Positions 41,094-48,794 of a stretch of 54,459 bases of DNA are shown here, in pieces. Position 1 is the first letter of the stretch. Each line of letters begins with the position of its first letter. The stretch is taken from the IMG/VR virus record IMGVR_UViG_3300047673_000357, positions 1 to 54,459 of that record; one strand, written 5' to 3'. The position numbers and the translations under genes are program-made. This DNA comes from a virus. The notes beneath the pieces were generated by a model. That model was given only the letters and a program-made list of their open reading frames with translations. It made no database searches and was not told where the DNA came from.

Positions 41094-41719
41094 CTACCGC
41101 GCCCACCCTCTTCGACACCACCACCCCGGCCGCACCCGCGGCGGCCGGACTCCAGATCCCCAAAGTCATCGGCCTCGACGTCGCCATGGGCATCTCCGGC
41201 ATCGCCGGCGAAGGCTGGACCGACTACGTCAAAGCCAAAGGCTCAAGCCAGCACTCCCGCTTCGAGCAGCAACTCGCAGGCATCGCCGACCACACCCGCC
41301 ACGCAGACTTCGCCGTCATCGAGGGCGCCGCCTACGGGCACAACAACCAGGGCGCCGACGCACTCGCCGCGATGCGGTGGATGGTCCGCCACGACCTGTG
41401 GAAGCGGCGTATCCCCTACGCCGTGGTCACCCCCGGACAGCGAATGATCTACGCGGTTGGTACTGCCGCACCCGTCGACCCGGACACCGGCCAGCGCCTC
41501 AAGGGCACCGGGCTCAAGGGCATCCTGCGGCAGGCCGTCGCCGACACCTACGGCATCACGACCGAGGGCGACGCGAAGTACGACCAGGCGGACGCCTACA
41601 TCCTGATGGCGATGGGCCTGCACTGGCTGGGCCACCCGCTGGCTGTGGTGCCGGACACCCACCGGCGGGCGCTGAAGTCGGTGCGGTGGCCGGAGCGCGA
41701 GGCGGTGACCGCGCGATGA
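41090..41719 (+). CDS. RuvC-like Holliday junction resolvase
   Basis: 209 residues from GTG 41090. RNase H-fold motifs: VIGLDVAMGISGIA (first Asp), FAVIEGAAYG (Glu), and YDQADAYILMAMGL (late Asp pair), with the LKGILRQAVADTYGI helix between. It would resolve branched recombination intermediates. Gene order after the exonuclease and annealing protein fits a recombination module. Confidence 0.82.
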   Translation: MTTAPTLFDTTTPAAPAAAGLQIPKVIGLDVAMGISGIAGEGWTDYVKAKGSSQHSRFEQQLAGIADHTRHADFAVIEGAAYGHNNQGADALAAMRWMVRHDLWKRRIPYAVVTPGQRMIYAVGTAAPVDPDTGQRLKGTGLKGILRQAVADTYGITTEGDAKYDQADAYILMAMGLHWLGHPLAVVPDTHRRALKSVRWPEREAVTAR

Positions 41720-42636
41720 CCCCTCGCATCGGTTCCTTCTGCTCCGGCTACCGCGGCCTCGACATGGCCGTCGAGCAGGTCTTCGGCGGCACCACCGCGT
41801 GGGTGTCCGACGTCGACCCCGGCGCGAACAAGATTCTCGCCCACCGCTGGCCGGCCACACCGAACATCGGTGACCTCACCGCCGCCCGGTGGGAGGACGT
41901 CGAGCCCGTCGACATCGTGTGCGGCGGCTACCCCTGCCAGCCGTTCTCCACCGCCGGCAAGAGGAAAGGAACGGCTGATGTCCGGCACCTCTGGCCCTTC
42001 ATTGCCGGTGCCCTTGGGGTACTTCGACCCCGAGTCGCGATCTTTGAAAACGTCGCGAACCACCTTCGGCTCGGCTTCGACACTGTCCTCCGCGACCTTG
42101 CCGACCTCGGGTTCGATGTCGAGTGGTGTGTTGTACAAGCGGACGAGGTCGGCGCTCCCCACCAGCGGCGCCGCCTCATCTTCGTCGCCACTGCTGCCGA
42201 CGCCGCGGACCTCGGACACCAATGGGCCCGGAGCACACGGGAGCGGAGGACTGGACCTGCGGACGGCCGTCTCGCTGCTGCCGACGCCCCGGGCCTCGGA
42301 CGGGGAGAAGGGCGGCCCGAACCAGCGAGGCTCGAAAGGGGACCTGGCGCTGCCAGCCGTGGCCTACAGGATTGGGGCCGGTTCGCCCCTGCCATCGCGC
42401 GGTGGGAAGAAGCGACGGGCCGTCCCGCTCCCTGGGCAACTGACGATCGAAGCAGGCTGAGCCCCGCGTTCGTCGAATGGATGATGGGCCTCCCCGCCGG
42501 CCACGTCACCCAGGTGCCCGAACTCACCCGCACCCAGCAGTTGAAGGCCCTCGGCAACGGCGTCGTCCCGCAGCAGGCGGCCGCCGCGATCCGGCTGTTG
42601 GCCGCGCGCGCCTTCGATGGGGCGGTGGCGGCATGA
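41716..42636 (+). CDS. C5-cytosine DNA methyltransferase with overprinted target-recognition region
   Basis: 306 residues. Motif I GSFCSGYRGLD, motif IV GGYPCQPFS with catalytic Cys74, motif VI FENV (110-113), motif VIII QRRRLIF (150-156), and C-terminal motif IX/X QLKALGNGVVPQQAAAA. The stretch about 160-230, where the target-recognition domain lies, is Arg/Gly/Ala rich because another gene occupies frame +1 here (41978-42460). It would methylate phage DNA against restriction. ATGA coupled to both neighbours. Confidence 0.88.
   Translation: MTPRIGSFCSGYRGLDMAVEQVFGGTTAWVSDVDPGANKILAHRWPATPNIGDLTAARWEDVEPVDIVCGGYPCQPFSTAGKRKGTADVRHLWPFIAGALGVLRPRVAIFENVANHLRLGFDTVLRDLADLGFDVEWCVVQADEVGAPHQRRRLIFVATAADAADLGHQWARSTRERRTGPADGRLAAADAPGLGRGEGRPEPARLERGPGAASRGLQDWGRFAPAIARWEEATGRPAPWATDDRSRLSPAFVEWMMGLPAGHVTQVPELTRTQQLKALGNGVVPQQAAAAIRLLAARAFDGAVAA
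41978..42460 (+). CDS. Gene nested inside the C5 methyltransferase gene
   Basis: 160 residues in the +1 frame relative to the methyltransferase. ATG 41978 has its own strong site GAGGAAAGGA (41961-41970) 7 bases upstream. The product carries PLGYFDPESRSLKTSRTTFG, a Ser/Thr-rich middle and two internal repeats starting LLPTPRTSD and LLPTPRASD. I recognise this DPxSxSxKTS ... LPTPxASD style from phage proteins annotated near cytosine methylases. Both frames look constrained, so this is true overlapping coding. Function unknown, perhaps a methylase partner. Confidence 0.6.
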   Translation: MSGTSGPSLPVPLGYFDPESRSLKTSRTTFGSASTLSSATLPTSGSMSSGVLYKRTRSALPTSGAASSSSPLLPTPRTSDTNGPGAHGSGGLDLRTAVSLLPTPRASDGEKGGPNQRGSKGDLALPAVAYRIGAGSPLPSRGGKKRRAVPLPGQLTIEAG

Positions 42637-42962
42637 GCCAGTACACCGGAGCCGTCCCCAACACCAAGCGCCGCGACCCCGTATGGCAAGACGACGCGGT
42701 CTGCCGCAAAGACGACGTCGACAAGGAACTGTTCTTCCCCGACCGCTCCGACAAAAAGGCCATCGCCGAAGCCCGGAAGGTCTGCTGGACCTGCCCCGTC
42801 ATCCAACGCTGCCTGGAGTACGCGTTCCGCGAGAAGGAAGACCGCGGTACGTGGGGCGGTCTCACCGAGTGGGAACGGCGCGCCAAGCACGGCCGCAGCC
42901 GCAAGGACACCGGACGCGGTGCGGGCATTCAGGCACCGGGCCGCCGCAGGGCCGCCGTATGA
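42633..42962 (+). CDS. whiB-like: WhiB-family iron-sulphur regulator
   Basis: 109 residues. Four Cys (24, 51, 54, 60) in the WhiB C-xn-C-x2-C-x5-C pattern ligate a [4Fe-4S] cluster, followed by GTWGGLTEWERR, the WhiB turn that contacts sigma factor region 4. The basic C terminus (KHGRSRKDTGR) would bind DNA. Actinophage WhiB proteins can alter host gene expression, as TM4 WhiB does in mycobacteria. Confidence 0.9.
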   Translation: MSQYTGAVPNTKRRDPVWQDDAVCRKDDVDKELFFPDRSDKKAIAEARKVCWTCPVIQRCLEYAFREKEDRGTWGGLTEWERRAKHGRSRKDTGRGAGIQAPGRRRAAV

Positions 42963-43228
42963 CGGGCCGCATGGAAGTCCGCGACGCGCTGTTCGTCGAC
43001 CTCGGCGAAGGCCGCGAGATCAAGCACGGCGACCGCCGCGGCCAGATCACGTACACCCGCCAGCCCCGCGCCCGCTTCGAATGCGTGCGCTGCGGCTACG
43101 CCTCCCCGACCGTCACCGGCGCCCCGCAAGTCCGCGACTTCGTGGCCAACGAACCCCGAGACCACCGGGCCGTCTGCCCGGCCACCACCCACAGCACCAC
43201 CAACCGGCAAGGAGCCATCGCCGCATGA
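42959..43228 (+). CDS. Small protein with Cys/His zinc-finger-like motif
   Basis: 89 residues, ATGA overlap. FECVRCGYASP and a later HRAVCPATTH give a CxxC ... HxxxC set likely to bind zinc. Short beta strands precede it. Function unknown; early operon. Confidence 0.65.
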   Translation: MTGRMEVRDALFVDLGEGREIKHGDRRGQITYTRQPRARFECVRCGYASPTVTGAPQVRDFVANEPRDHRAVCPATTHSTTNRQGAIAA

Positions 43229-43590
43229 CCATTCAGCCCGACACCCAGCACGACGACGAGTTCGCCTTCTTCCTCACCCAGCACAGCCGCGGCGAGGCCC
43301 ACGCACAGATCAGCGGCGAACTCCGCGAACTCCTCACCGCCGTCCAAGAGCACGGCCGCAAGGGCTCCCTCGTCATCAAGGTCAACGTCGAGCCGCCCAA
43401 GGGCCACGTCGACGGCCAACCCCTCCTCGTCTCCGTCGAGTCCGAGCTGAAGGCGCCCCGCCCGATCGCCCCGCCGTCCATGTACTTCGTCGACGACGAC
43501 GGCCGGCCCACCCGCAACGACCCCCGCCAGATCGCCGCGTTCGACGTGCGCGACATCAACACCGCCACCGGCGAGATCAAGGAAATCTGA
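43225..43590 (+). CDS. Hypothetical protein upstream of the DUF2303-like gene
   Basis: 121 residues, ATGA overlap. It has an N-terminal helix (AQISGELRELLTAVQEHGRK) followed by beta strands (GSLVIKVNVEPPKGH, LLVSVESELKA). In several phages a small protein of this type precedes the DUF2303 gene. Function unknown. Confidence 0.65.
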   Translation: MTIQPDTQHDDEFAFFLTQHSRGEAHAQISGELRELLTAVQEHGRKGSLVIKVNVEPPKGHVDGQPLLVSVESELKAPRPIAPPSMYFVDDDGRPTRNDPRQIAAFDVRDINTATGEIKEI

Positions 43591-43592
43591 CC

Positions 43593-44405
43593 ATGACCAA
43601 CACCGACAACGTCCCCGCAATCACCGCGCTCGCGCAGCAGGCCCTCGCCCCCAAGCAGGTTGAGCCCGGCGGGATCTACCTCGTCGCCACCGCCACCGGC
43701 CACGTCGAGCGTGTCGACCTCACCGGACCCGAGCACACCGGCACCATCGCCCGGAAGACGGGCAGCACCATCGTCCGTGACGCCGCCTCCTTCCTCACCT
43801 ACTACGGCAAGCACAAGGACGACGCGAGCGAGGTCTACTCCGACGTCGAGAAGCTGTCCGTCACCGCGGTCCTCGACGCGCACGCCGCGGACGAGCCCGG
43901 CTTCGGCGAGCACCGCCTCCAGCTCGCGCTGCGCCGCACCAAGGCCTGGCAGGAGTGGCTCAGCCTCGACGGCCGCCTCGTCGGCCAGGACGAGTTCGCG
44001 AACTTCCTGGAGGACCACGTCCCCAACCTCGTCGACCCGGACGCGGCGACGATGCTGGAGATCGCGCAGTCCATCAAGGCCACCACCAAGGCCGAGTTCC
44101 AGTCCTCCACCCGGCTCCAGTCCGGCGAGCGGAAGTTCTCGTTCGTCGAGGACACGAAGGCCAGCGCGGGCGCCAAGGGTGACCTCGCAATCCCGGAGAC
44201 CTTCAAGATCGCCGTGCCGCCGTTCGAGGGCGCCGACGCGTACTCGATGACCGCCCGGTTCAAGTACCGGCTCGGCGGCGGGCAGCTCGCCCTCGGCTTC
44301 AAGCTGGAGCAGCCCGAGGAGCGTGCGAAGGCCGCGTTCGCGGACGTCCTCACCGCGATCAGCGAGGGCGTGGACACGCCGATCCTGAACGGGACGCCCG
44401 CCTGA
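43593..44405 (+). CDS. DUF2303-like (YfdQ-like) protein
   Basis: 270 residues. It shows features I associate with DUF2303: STIVRDAASFLTYYGKHK, HRLQLALRRTKAWQEWLSLD, and QDEFANFLEDHVPNLVDPDA followed by a beta-rich C terminus. The family is common in phage early regions near recombination genes and lacks a firm biochemical role. Confidence 0.75.
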   Translation: MTNTDNVPAITALAQQALAPKQVEPGGIYLVATATGHVERVDLTGPEHTGTIARKTGSTIVRDAASFLTYYGKHKDDASEVYSDVEKLSVTAVLDAHAADEPGFGEHRLQLALRRTKAWQEWLSLDGRLVGQDEFANFLEDHVPNLVDPDAATMLEIAQSIKATTKAEFQSSTRLQSGERKFSFVEDTKASAGAKGDLAIPETFKIAVPPFEGADAYSMTARFKYRLGGGQLALGFKLEQPEERAKAAFADVLTAISEGVDTPILNGTPA

Positions 44406-44704
44406 TGGCCGCCCGGCCGCGGGGCAGCACCCCCCAGCGCTGCCCCGCGTGCCGGGCCCCCGTCATCAAGCAGCTCGTCGGCGAGCGGGCCGCACTCAAC
44501 GTCACCGCCGACCTCACCCCGCTCACCCCGCAACAGCAGGCCCAACTCGCCGAACCCAACCGGCTCATCTGGTGCCTGCGCACCAACCGGTTCGGCACCC
44601 GGCGGCTCCTGTGGCTCGACCCCTGGCACCCGCCCGACTGCCCCCGAGGCGACCACGTCGCAGACCACAGATGCCCGCCCGCCGAACCCACCACCTTGTT
44701 CTAA
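44405..44704 (+). CDS. Zinc-binding-like small protein
   Basis: 99 residues from ATG 44405 (TGATG overlap). QRCPACRAP near the N terminus and WHPPDCPRGDH ... HRCPP near the C terminus give a split Cys/His set. The basic/Pro-rich nature suggests nucleic acid or protein binding. Precedes the helicase gene by 13 bases. Confidence 0.6.
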   Translation: MAARPRGSTPQRCPACRAPVIKQLVGERAALNVTADLTPLTPQQQAQLAEPNRLIWCLRTNRFGTRRLLWLDPWHPPDCPRGDHVADHRCPPAEPTTLF

Positions 44705-44717
44705 GAGGAGACCGCCT

Positions 44718-46490
44718 GTGAGCAACGTCCGCCACCTCACGCCAGACCAGGCGGACCAGGACGGCCTCAACCGCACCAGCCCCCACGACGCCGAGGCCGA
44801 AAACTGGATGGCCGGCGTCATCATGCACAGCCGCACCGCCTTCCTCGAATGCGCCGAGGTCCTCGACCGGGACGACATCTACCAGCCCGCGGTCCGCCTC
44901 ATCTGGGACGTCGTCGGCGGCATGGTCGCCGAGCAGAAGCAGCTCCACCCCATCACCGTCCGCGCCGAGATCGAGAAGCACAAGCAGCTCCGCCTCGTCG
45001 ACGACGGCCGCCTCCTCGACCGCCTCGGCGCCGAGACCATCAGCCCGACGATGGCGCAGGCCTTCGCCGAACGCATCGCCGACGTCGCGAAAATCCGCCG
45101 CCACGACGAACACGCCAACCGCGTCAAAGCACAGATCCAGCTCGGCGCCACCGCCGAAGAACTCGACAAGCTCGACACCGACCACCGCCAGTACGAAGAG
45201 CGCCGCGCCACCACCGGCCACGGCCCCTCCCACCTCACCGCCGCATTCCTCGACTGGAACCCGTTCTTCGCCACCGACTTCGGCCGCGTCGAGCTCCTGC
45301 CCGGCCGCCTCCTCGGCCCGGGCCAGCAGATCACCATCGTCGGCGAGGGCAAGGCCGGCAAGTCGCTGGTCGTCCAGGAGTGGTTGTGGCGCATGGCCAC
45401 CGGCCAGTCGTTCCTCGGCGACCGCCCGCAGGCCCCCATCCCCCTCCTGTACGTCGACGCGGAGAACGGCCACCAGGACATTCAGGAGCGCTTCCTGTCC
45501 TACGGCGGCGGCCCCGGACGCATGGGCCTGATGACCTACGCGAGCTTCCCGCCGATCCGGCCCCTCGACACCGCGGGCGGCGGCGCGGACCTGATGGCCA
45601 TGGTCAAGGAAGCCGAAGCCCAAGTCGTCTGCCTCGACACCGTCTCCAGATTCATCTCCGGCCCCGAGAACGACGCCGACACCTGGCTGTCCCTCTACCG
45701 TCACACCCTGCTCCCCCTGAAGCGCGCCGGCATCGCGTCCGTCCGCCTCGACCACATGGGCAAGGACGGCGAGCGTGGCGCCCGCGGCTCGTCCGCGAAG
45801 ACGCAGGACGTCGACCACGTGTGGGAGCTCCGCGCGCAGGGCGGCGGCACCCTCGTCCTCAAGCGGACCCACACGCGTACCGGGATCGGCCCGGACGCCT
45901 TCGTCCTGGTGCGGCAGTCCCAGAAGGACGGCGACCGCTACCGGCCCGGCTGCACCCGCCACGTCCTCATGGAGTACGACCGCGCGGAGCCCGTCGCGGA
46001 GGGCTCGGTGGAGTGGCTCATGGCGCAGATCGACAGCCTTGGCCTGCCGAACGATGCGGGCAACCCGCGCACGATCAAGGCCCTCGCGGCGGCCGGTATC
46101 AGGGCCGGAAAAGACAAGATCGCCGACGCGGTCCGGATGCGGAAAAACCGGGACAACTCGGGTTCCCGGGAAGGGTTCCCGGAGACCTTCCCGGAAGACG
46201 TTCCCCGGGAACGTTCCCCGGGAACTTCAAAGGGATCGCAAAAACCCCAGGTCAACCATTCCCCGGAAACCCCGCGGGAACCTGCGGAAACCCCCCCTTC
46301 CCCCCCTTCCCCCCCTCTACGAGAGGGGAAGGGGGAGGGAAGCCCCGCCGCAGGTGTCACAGACACCCCCCTCTGCACCATCTGCGAGACCCCCATGACC
46401 ACCGACTGGGCCAACCGCGGATACGACACCCACATCGGCTGCGACCCCGCCACCGGCAGCCACCCCGACCAACCCCACGACGCCGCCTAG
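44718..46490 (+). CDS. Replicative helicase-like ATPase (DnaB N-domain, RecA-like core)
   Basis: 590 residues from GTG 44718 with AAGAGGAG upstream. Residues about 20-130 look like a DnaB N-terminal domain (PHDAEAENWMAGVIMHSR ... DIYQPAVRLIWDVV). The RecA-like core has Walker A GEGKAGKS and Walker B VVCLDTV, plus RLDHMGKDGERGARGSSAK, as in RepA/DnaB-type loaders and helicases. A winged helix may follow (about 430-475). Residues about 475-545 are Pro/Ser-rich and encoded by the 46163-46341 repeat region; the C terminus has CTICETP ... C. Confidence 0.8.
   Translation: MSNVRHLTPDQADQDGLNRTSPHDAEAENWMAGVIMHSRTAFLECAEVLDRDDIYQPAVRLIWDVVGGMVAEQKQLHPITVRAEIEKHKQLRLVDDGRLLDRLGAETISPTMAQAFAERIADVAKIRRHDEHANRVKAQIQLGATAEELDKLDTDHRQYEERRATTGHGPSHLTAAFLDWNPFFATDFGRVELLPGRLLGPGQQITIVGEGKAGKSLVVQEWLWRMATGQSFLGDRPQAPIPLLYVDAENGHQDIQERFLSYGGGPGRMGLMTYASFPPIRPLDTAGGGADLMAMVKEAEAQVVCLDTVSRFISGPENDADTWLSLYRHTLLPLKRAGIASVRLDHMGKDGERGARGSSAKTQDVDHVWELRAQGGGTLVLKRTHTRTGIGPDAFVLVRQSQKDGDRYRPGCTRHVLMEYDRAEPVAEGSVEWLMAQIDSLGLPNDAGNPRTIKALAAAGIRAGKDKIADAVRMRKNRDNSGSREGFPETFPEDVPRERSPGTSKGSQKPQVNHSPETPREPAETPPSPPSPPLREGKGEGSPAAGVTDTPLCTICETPMTTDWANRGYDTHIGCDPATGSHPDQPHDAA
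46163..46268. repeat. 13-bp-period palindrome array (candidate replication origin)
   Basis: TTCCC-GGAA units start at 46163, 46176, 46188, 46201 and 46214, spacing 13, 12, 13 and 13 bp; a sixth is at 46259. The two at 46200-46212 and 46213-46225 are identical back-to-back GTTCCCCGGGAAC palindromes. The period is not a multiple of three although the array lies in a coding region, so the DNA pattern itself is probably selected, as in iterons bound by a replication initiator. Confidence 0.6.
46288..46341. repeat. Polypyrimidine/polypurine switch beside the palindrome array
   Basis: The top strand runs C7-TT-C7-TT-C7 with few breaks (46291-46317), then switches to a purine run of G and A (46321-46341). 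Such tracts can form unusual DNA structure and may mark a melting or pausing element beside the array. Confidence 0.45.
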
Positions 46491-46498
46491 GAGACCTC

Positions 46499-46756
46499 GT
46501 GCCCACCCTCGAAGAAATCCGCCAAGCCCAGCGCAACGCCTCCGCACTCATGCTCGCCGCCCTCCGAGCGGACCAGCCCGACGACGACCGAGGAACCGAA
46601 CTCCTCTCACAGATCAACCACCTCGACCTCATCCCCGTCGTACTGGTCCTCGCCGAACTCGCAGCACGCTCAGCCGAACGCCAACACGGCAGCAGAGAAG
46701 CCGCCACGACCGCCCTGGAAGAGCAACTCCTCCACCTCGCCAGCCGCTCCTCCTGA
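46499..46756 (+). CDS. Small helical protein after the helicase
   Basis: 85 residues from GTG 46499; AGGAGA lies 5-10 bases upstream. Helical throughout (LEEIRQAQRNASALMLAALR, LDLIPVVLVLAELAARSAER). It may be a helicase partner by position. Function unknown. Confidence 0.6.
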   Translation: MPTLEEIRQAQRNASALMLAALRADQPDDDRGTELLSQINHLDLIPVVLVLAELAARSAERQHGSREAATTALEEQLLHLASRSS

Positions 46757-46769
46757 ACGGACCCCCGAT

Positions 46770-47690
46770 ATGACCATCAACATCCGCCCCCAAGACCTCC
46801 CCGAACTCCGAACCGAAGCGTTGCTCTGGCAGGCATCGCACGGCGACAGGCTGATCGTCGGCTGGGCAGACATGGCGGCGGACTACAACGGGGCCAACGT
46901 GCCGGAGTTCGCCCGCCAGATGTGGCGCTACGAGATCGAACGCCTCGGCTCCGCTGAGCTCTTCTACGTCACCCGTCCCATGGCGGAGCTGGCGCTTGCC
47001 GCGGCAGCGTCATTGCCCTCGTTCCGGATCTCCCCAGCCGACATGCCATCACGCACAGGGCTGGTGGTGTTCGAGGAGGCACTCCCCTTCGGGATCCACT
47101 GGGACGACGGCGACGTCAGCGCAACTCGGGCGATGGTCTGGGGAGAGTCCACCAAGATCGTCGCGTCCGGCGGTCTCCTGGTGACGACCTACCTCGACTC
47201 GCAGACATTCGCGGAGACCGTGTCCTCTCCCGAAGCAACTGGTTACGGAGGCCCAACCCTCGCCGTCATGCCGGGATCCACGTTCGGCTCTGGCTTCGGG
47301 GACGAGGGATGGGACGCCCAAGAGCTGATGGCCACCACTTCGGCGGGCGAACTGCTGCCCGTACTGCTTGCTGTCTGGCTGTTGATGCAGCAGCCCCTGG
47401 CCCGTACATCCGAGGTCGAAGTCGACCGCGCAGCCCGCAAGCGGCTTCGCCGGGCCGGCCAGGAACCAAAGCCGGTGCGCGTCATCGAACTCCGACGCCC
47501 AAAGTCCTCCGGCGAGCCTGGCGACGGCCAATCGAACTACCACCACCAGTGGATCGTGCGCGGCCACTGGCGTCAGCACTGGCATCCCAAACGCCAAGTC
47601 CACCGCCCCGTCTGGATCGCCCCCCACATCAAAGGCCCCGAAGGCGCACCCCTCATCGGCGGCGAAAAGGTCTACGCCCTCAAGCGGTGA
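46770..47690 (+). CDS. Unrecognised 306-residue protein with basic His-rich C terminus
   Basis: An N-terminal alpha/beta region, a hydrophobic helix near 200 (LLPVLLAVWLLMQQPLA) and a C terminus rich in His, Trp and Arg (YHHQWIVRGHWRQHWHPKRQ). I have a general recollection of similar C termini in actinobacterial hypothetical proteins but can give no function. Codon use is slightly less GC-biased than in the neighbours, consistent with separate acquisition. Confidence 0.65.
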   Translation: MTINIRPQDLPELRTEALLWQASHGDRLIVGWADMAADYNGANVPEFARQMWRYEIERLGSAELFYVTRPMAELALAAAASLPSFRISPADMPSRTGLVVFEEALPFGIHWDDGDVSATRAMVWGESTKIVASGGLLVTTYLDSQTFAETVSSPEATGYGGPTLAVMPGSTFGSGFGDEGWDAQELMATTSAGELLPVLLAVWLLMQQPLARTSEVEVDRAARKRLRRAGQEPKPVRVIELRRPKSSGEPGDGQSNYHHQWIVRGHWRQHWHPKRQVHRPVWIAPHIKGPEGAPLIGGEKVYALKR

Positions 47691-47834
47691 CCACAGCCAG
47701 TCGCCCACCGCCTGACCGCGCACACGCAACCCCCCACACACCGCCCACCAGCCCGCCACCAGCCCCGTCCACTACTGAATGACCGGTCAGTAACACCACC
47801 GCCCGTACTGAACAACGAGTCAGGAGCAGCACCC
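47691..47834. promoter_or_regulatory. Promoter/operator-like gap before the N4/N6 methyltransferase
   Basis: TACTGA (47773-47778), 8 nt, TCAGTA (47787-47792) is a perfect dyad; the overlapping GACCGGTC (47781-47788) is palindromic too. TACTGA recurs at 47806. It resembles a TetR-type operator. The left half of the gap is Cys-codon-poor, C-rich and featureless. Confidence 0.5.
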
Positions 47835-48719
47835 GTGACCAGCCCTCCCGCCTACTACCGAGACGAGCAGGTGACCTTGCTCCTCGGCGACGCCCTCGAC
47901 CAACTCCGTACCCTGCCGGACGGCTCGGTCGACTGCATCGTCACCAGCCCGCCCTACTACGGGCTCCGCGATTACGGCACGCCTGGCCAATACGGGCTGG
48001 AGGAAACGCCGGCGGAGTACGTTGCCACCCTCCGCTCCGTGTTCGCCGAAGCCCGCCGCGTCCTCGCCGACGACGGCACCCTGTGGCTCAACCTCGGCGA
48101 TTCGACCGTGGCGAAGAACTTGCTCGGCATCCCCTGGTGGACGGCCTTCTCGTTGCAGGACGTCGGCTGGCTGCTGCGTAACGAGATCATCTGGCACAAG
48201 AGCAACGGCATGCCCGAGTCTGTTCGTGACCGGCTGTCGTCCAGGCACGAGCAGCTGTTCCTGTTCACCAAGCAGGCCCGCTACGCGTTCGATCTCGACC
48301 CGATCCGCGAGCCTGTCAGCGAGGACACCAAGCGGCGCCCCGTCCTCGACTGGGAGACCCGGAAGAACCGCGGCGAGAGCATCCGGCAGGGAGCGGGCGG
48401 CGCGTCCGTAGCGGGCGTTCAGCGCGTCGCCGCAAATCCCCTCGGCCGGAACCCGGGCGACGTCTGGTCCATCCCGACGAGGCCCTACCCGGCGGCGCAC
48501 TTCGCGGTCTTCCCGATCGACCTGCCGATCCGCTGCATCAAGGCCGGCTGCCGACCTGGCGGAACCGTCCTCGACCCGTTCTCCGGGAGCGGCACCACCG
48601 GCGCAGCCGCGCGACAGCTCGGCCGGAAGTACGTCGGCATCGACCTGAACCCGGCCTATCACGATCTCGCGAAGGAGCGCTTCGCGCAGGGCGTGCTCGA
48701 TCTCGATCTGCCCGCATGA
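47835..48719 (+). CDS. N4/N6 DNA methyltransferase
   Basis: 294 residues from GTG 47835. It has IVTSPPYYGLRDYG near the N terminus (catalytic SPPY) and, near the C terminus, LDPFSGSGTTGAAARQLGRK with GIDLN (AdoMet binding), the beta-class order. The SPPY form is commonest in N4-cytosine enzymes, but N6-adenine is possible. No restriction enzyme gene is nearby, so it is a solitary methylase, probably anti-restriction. A strong terminator follows. Confidence 0.88.
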   Translation: MTSPPAYYRDEQVTLLLGDALDQLRTLPDGSVDCIVTSPPYYGLRDYGTPGQYGLEETPAEYVATLRSVFAEARRVLADDGTLWLNLGDSTVAKNLLGIPWWTAFSLQDVGWLLRNEIIWHKSNGMPESVRDRLSSRHEQLFLFTKQARYAFDLDPIREPVSEDTKRRPVLDWETRKNRGESIRQGAGGASVAGVQRVAANPLGRNPGDVWSIPTRPYPAAHFAVFPIDLPIRCIKAGCRPGGTVLDPFSGSGTTGAAARQLGRKYVGIDLNPAYHDLAKERFAQGVLDLDLPA

Positions 48720-48729
48720 CCACGAGCAC

Positions 48730-48756
48730 GGCCGCCCCGCGGGACTCGGGGCGGCC
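48730..48756 (+). terminator. Terminator after the methyltransferase
   Basis: 10-bp perfect stem (GGCCGCCCCG at 48730-48739, CGGGGCGGCC at 48747-48756) with a 7-nt loop, 11 bases after the stop. Confidence 0.75.
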
Positions 48757-48794
48757 GGCCCGGACATCCTCTCGCACGATCAAGGAGCCACACC

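Noticed and set aside
46163-46268. CRISPR-like array
   Set aside because: Units are short palindromes with 2-4 bp gaps and no spacers, inside a coding region; an iteron-type array fits better.
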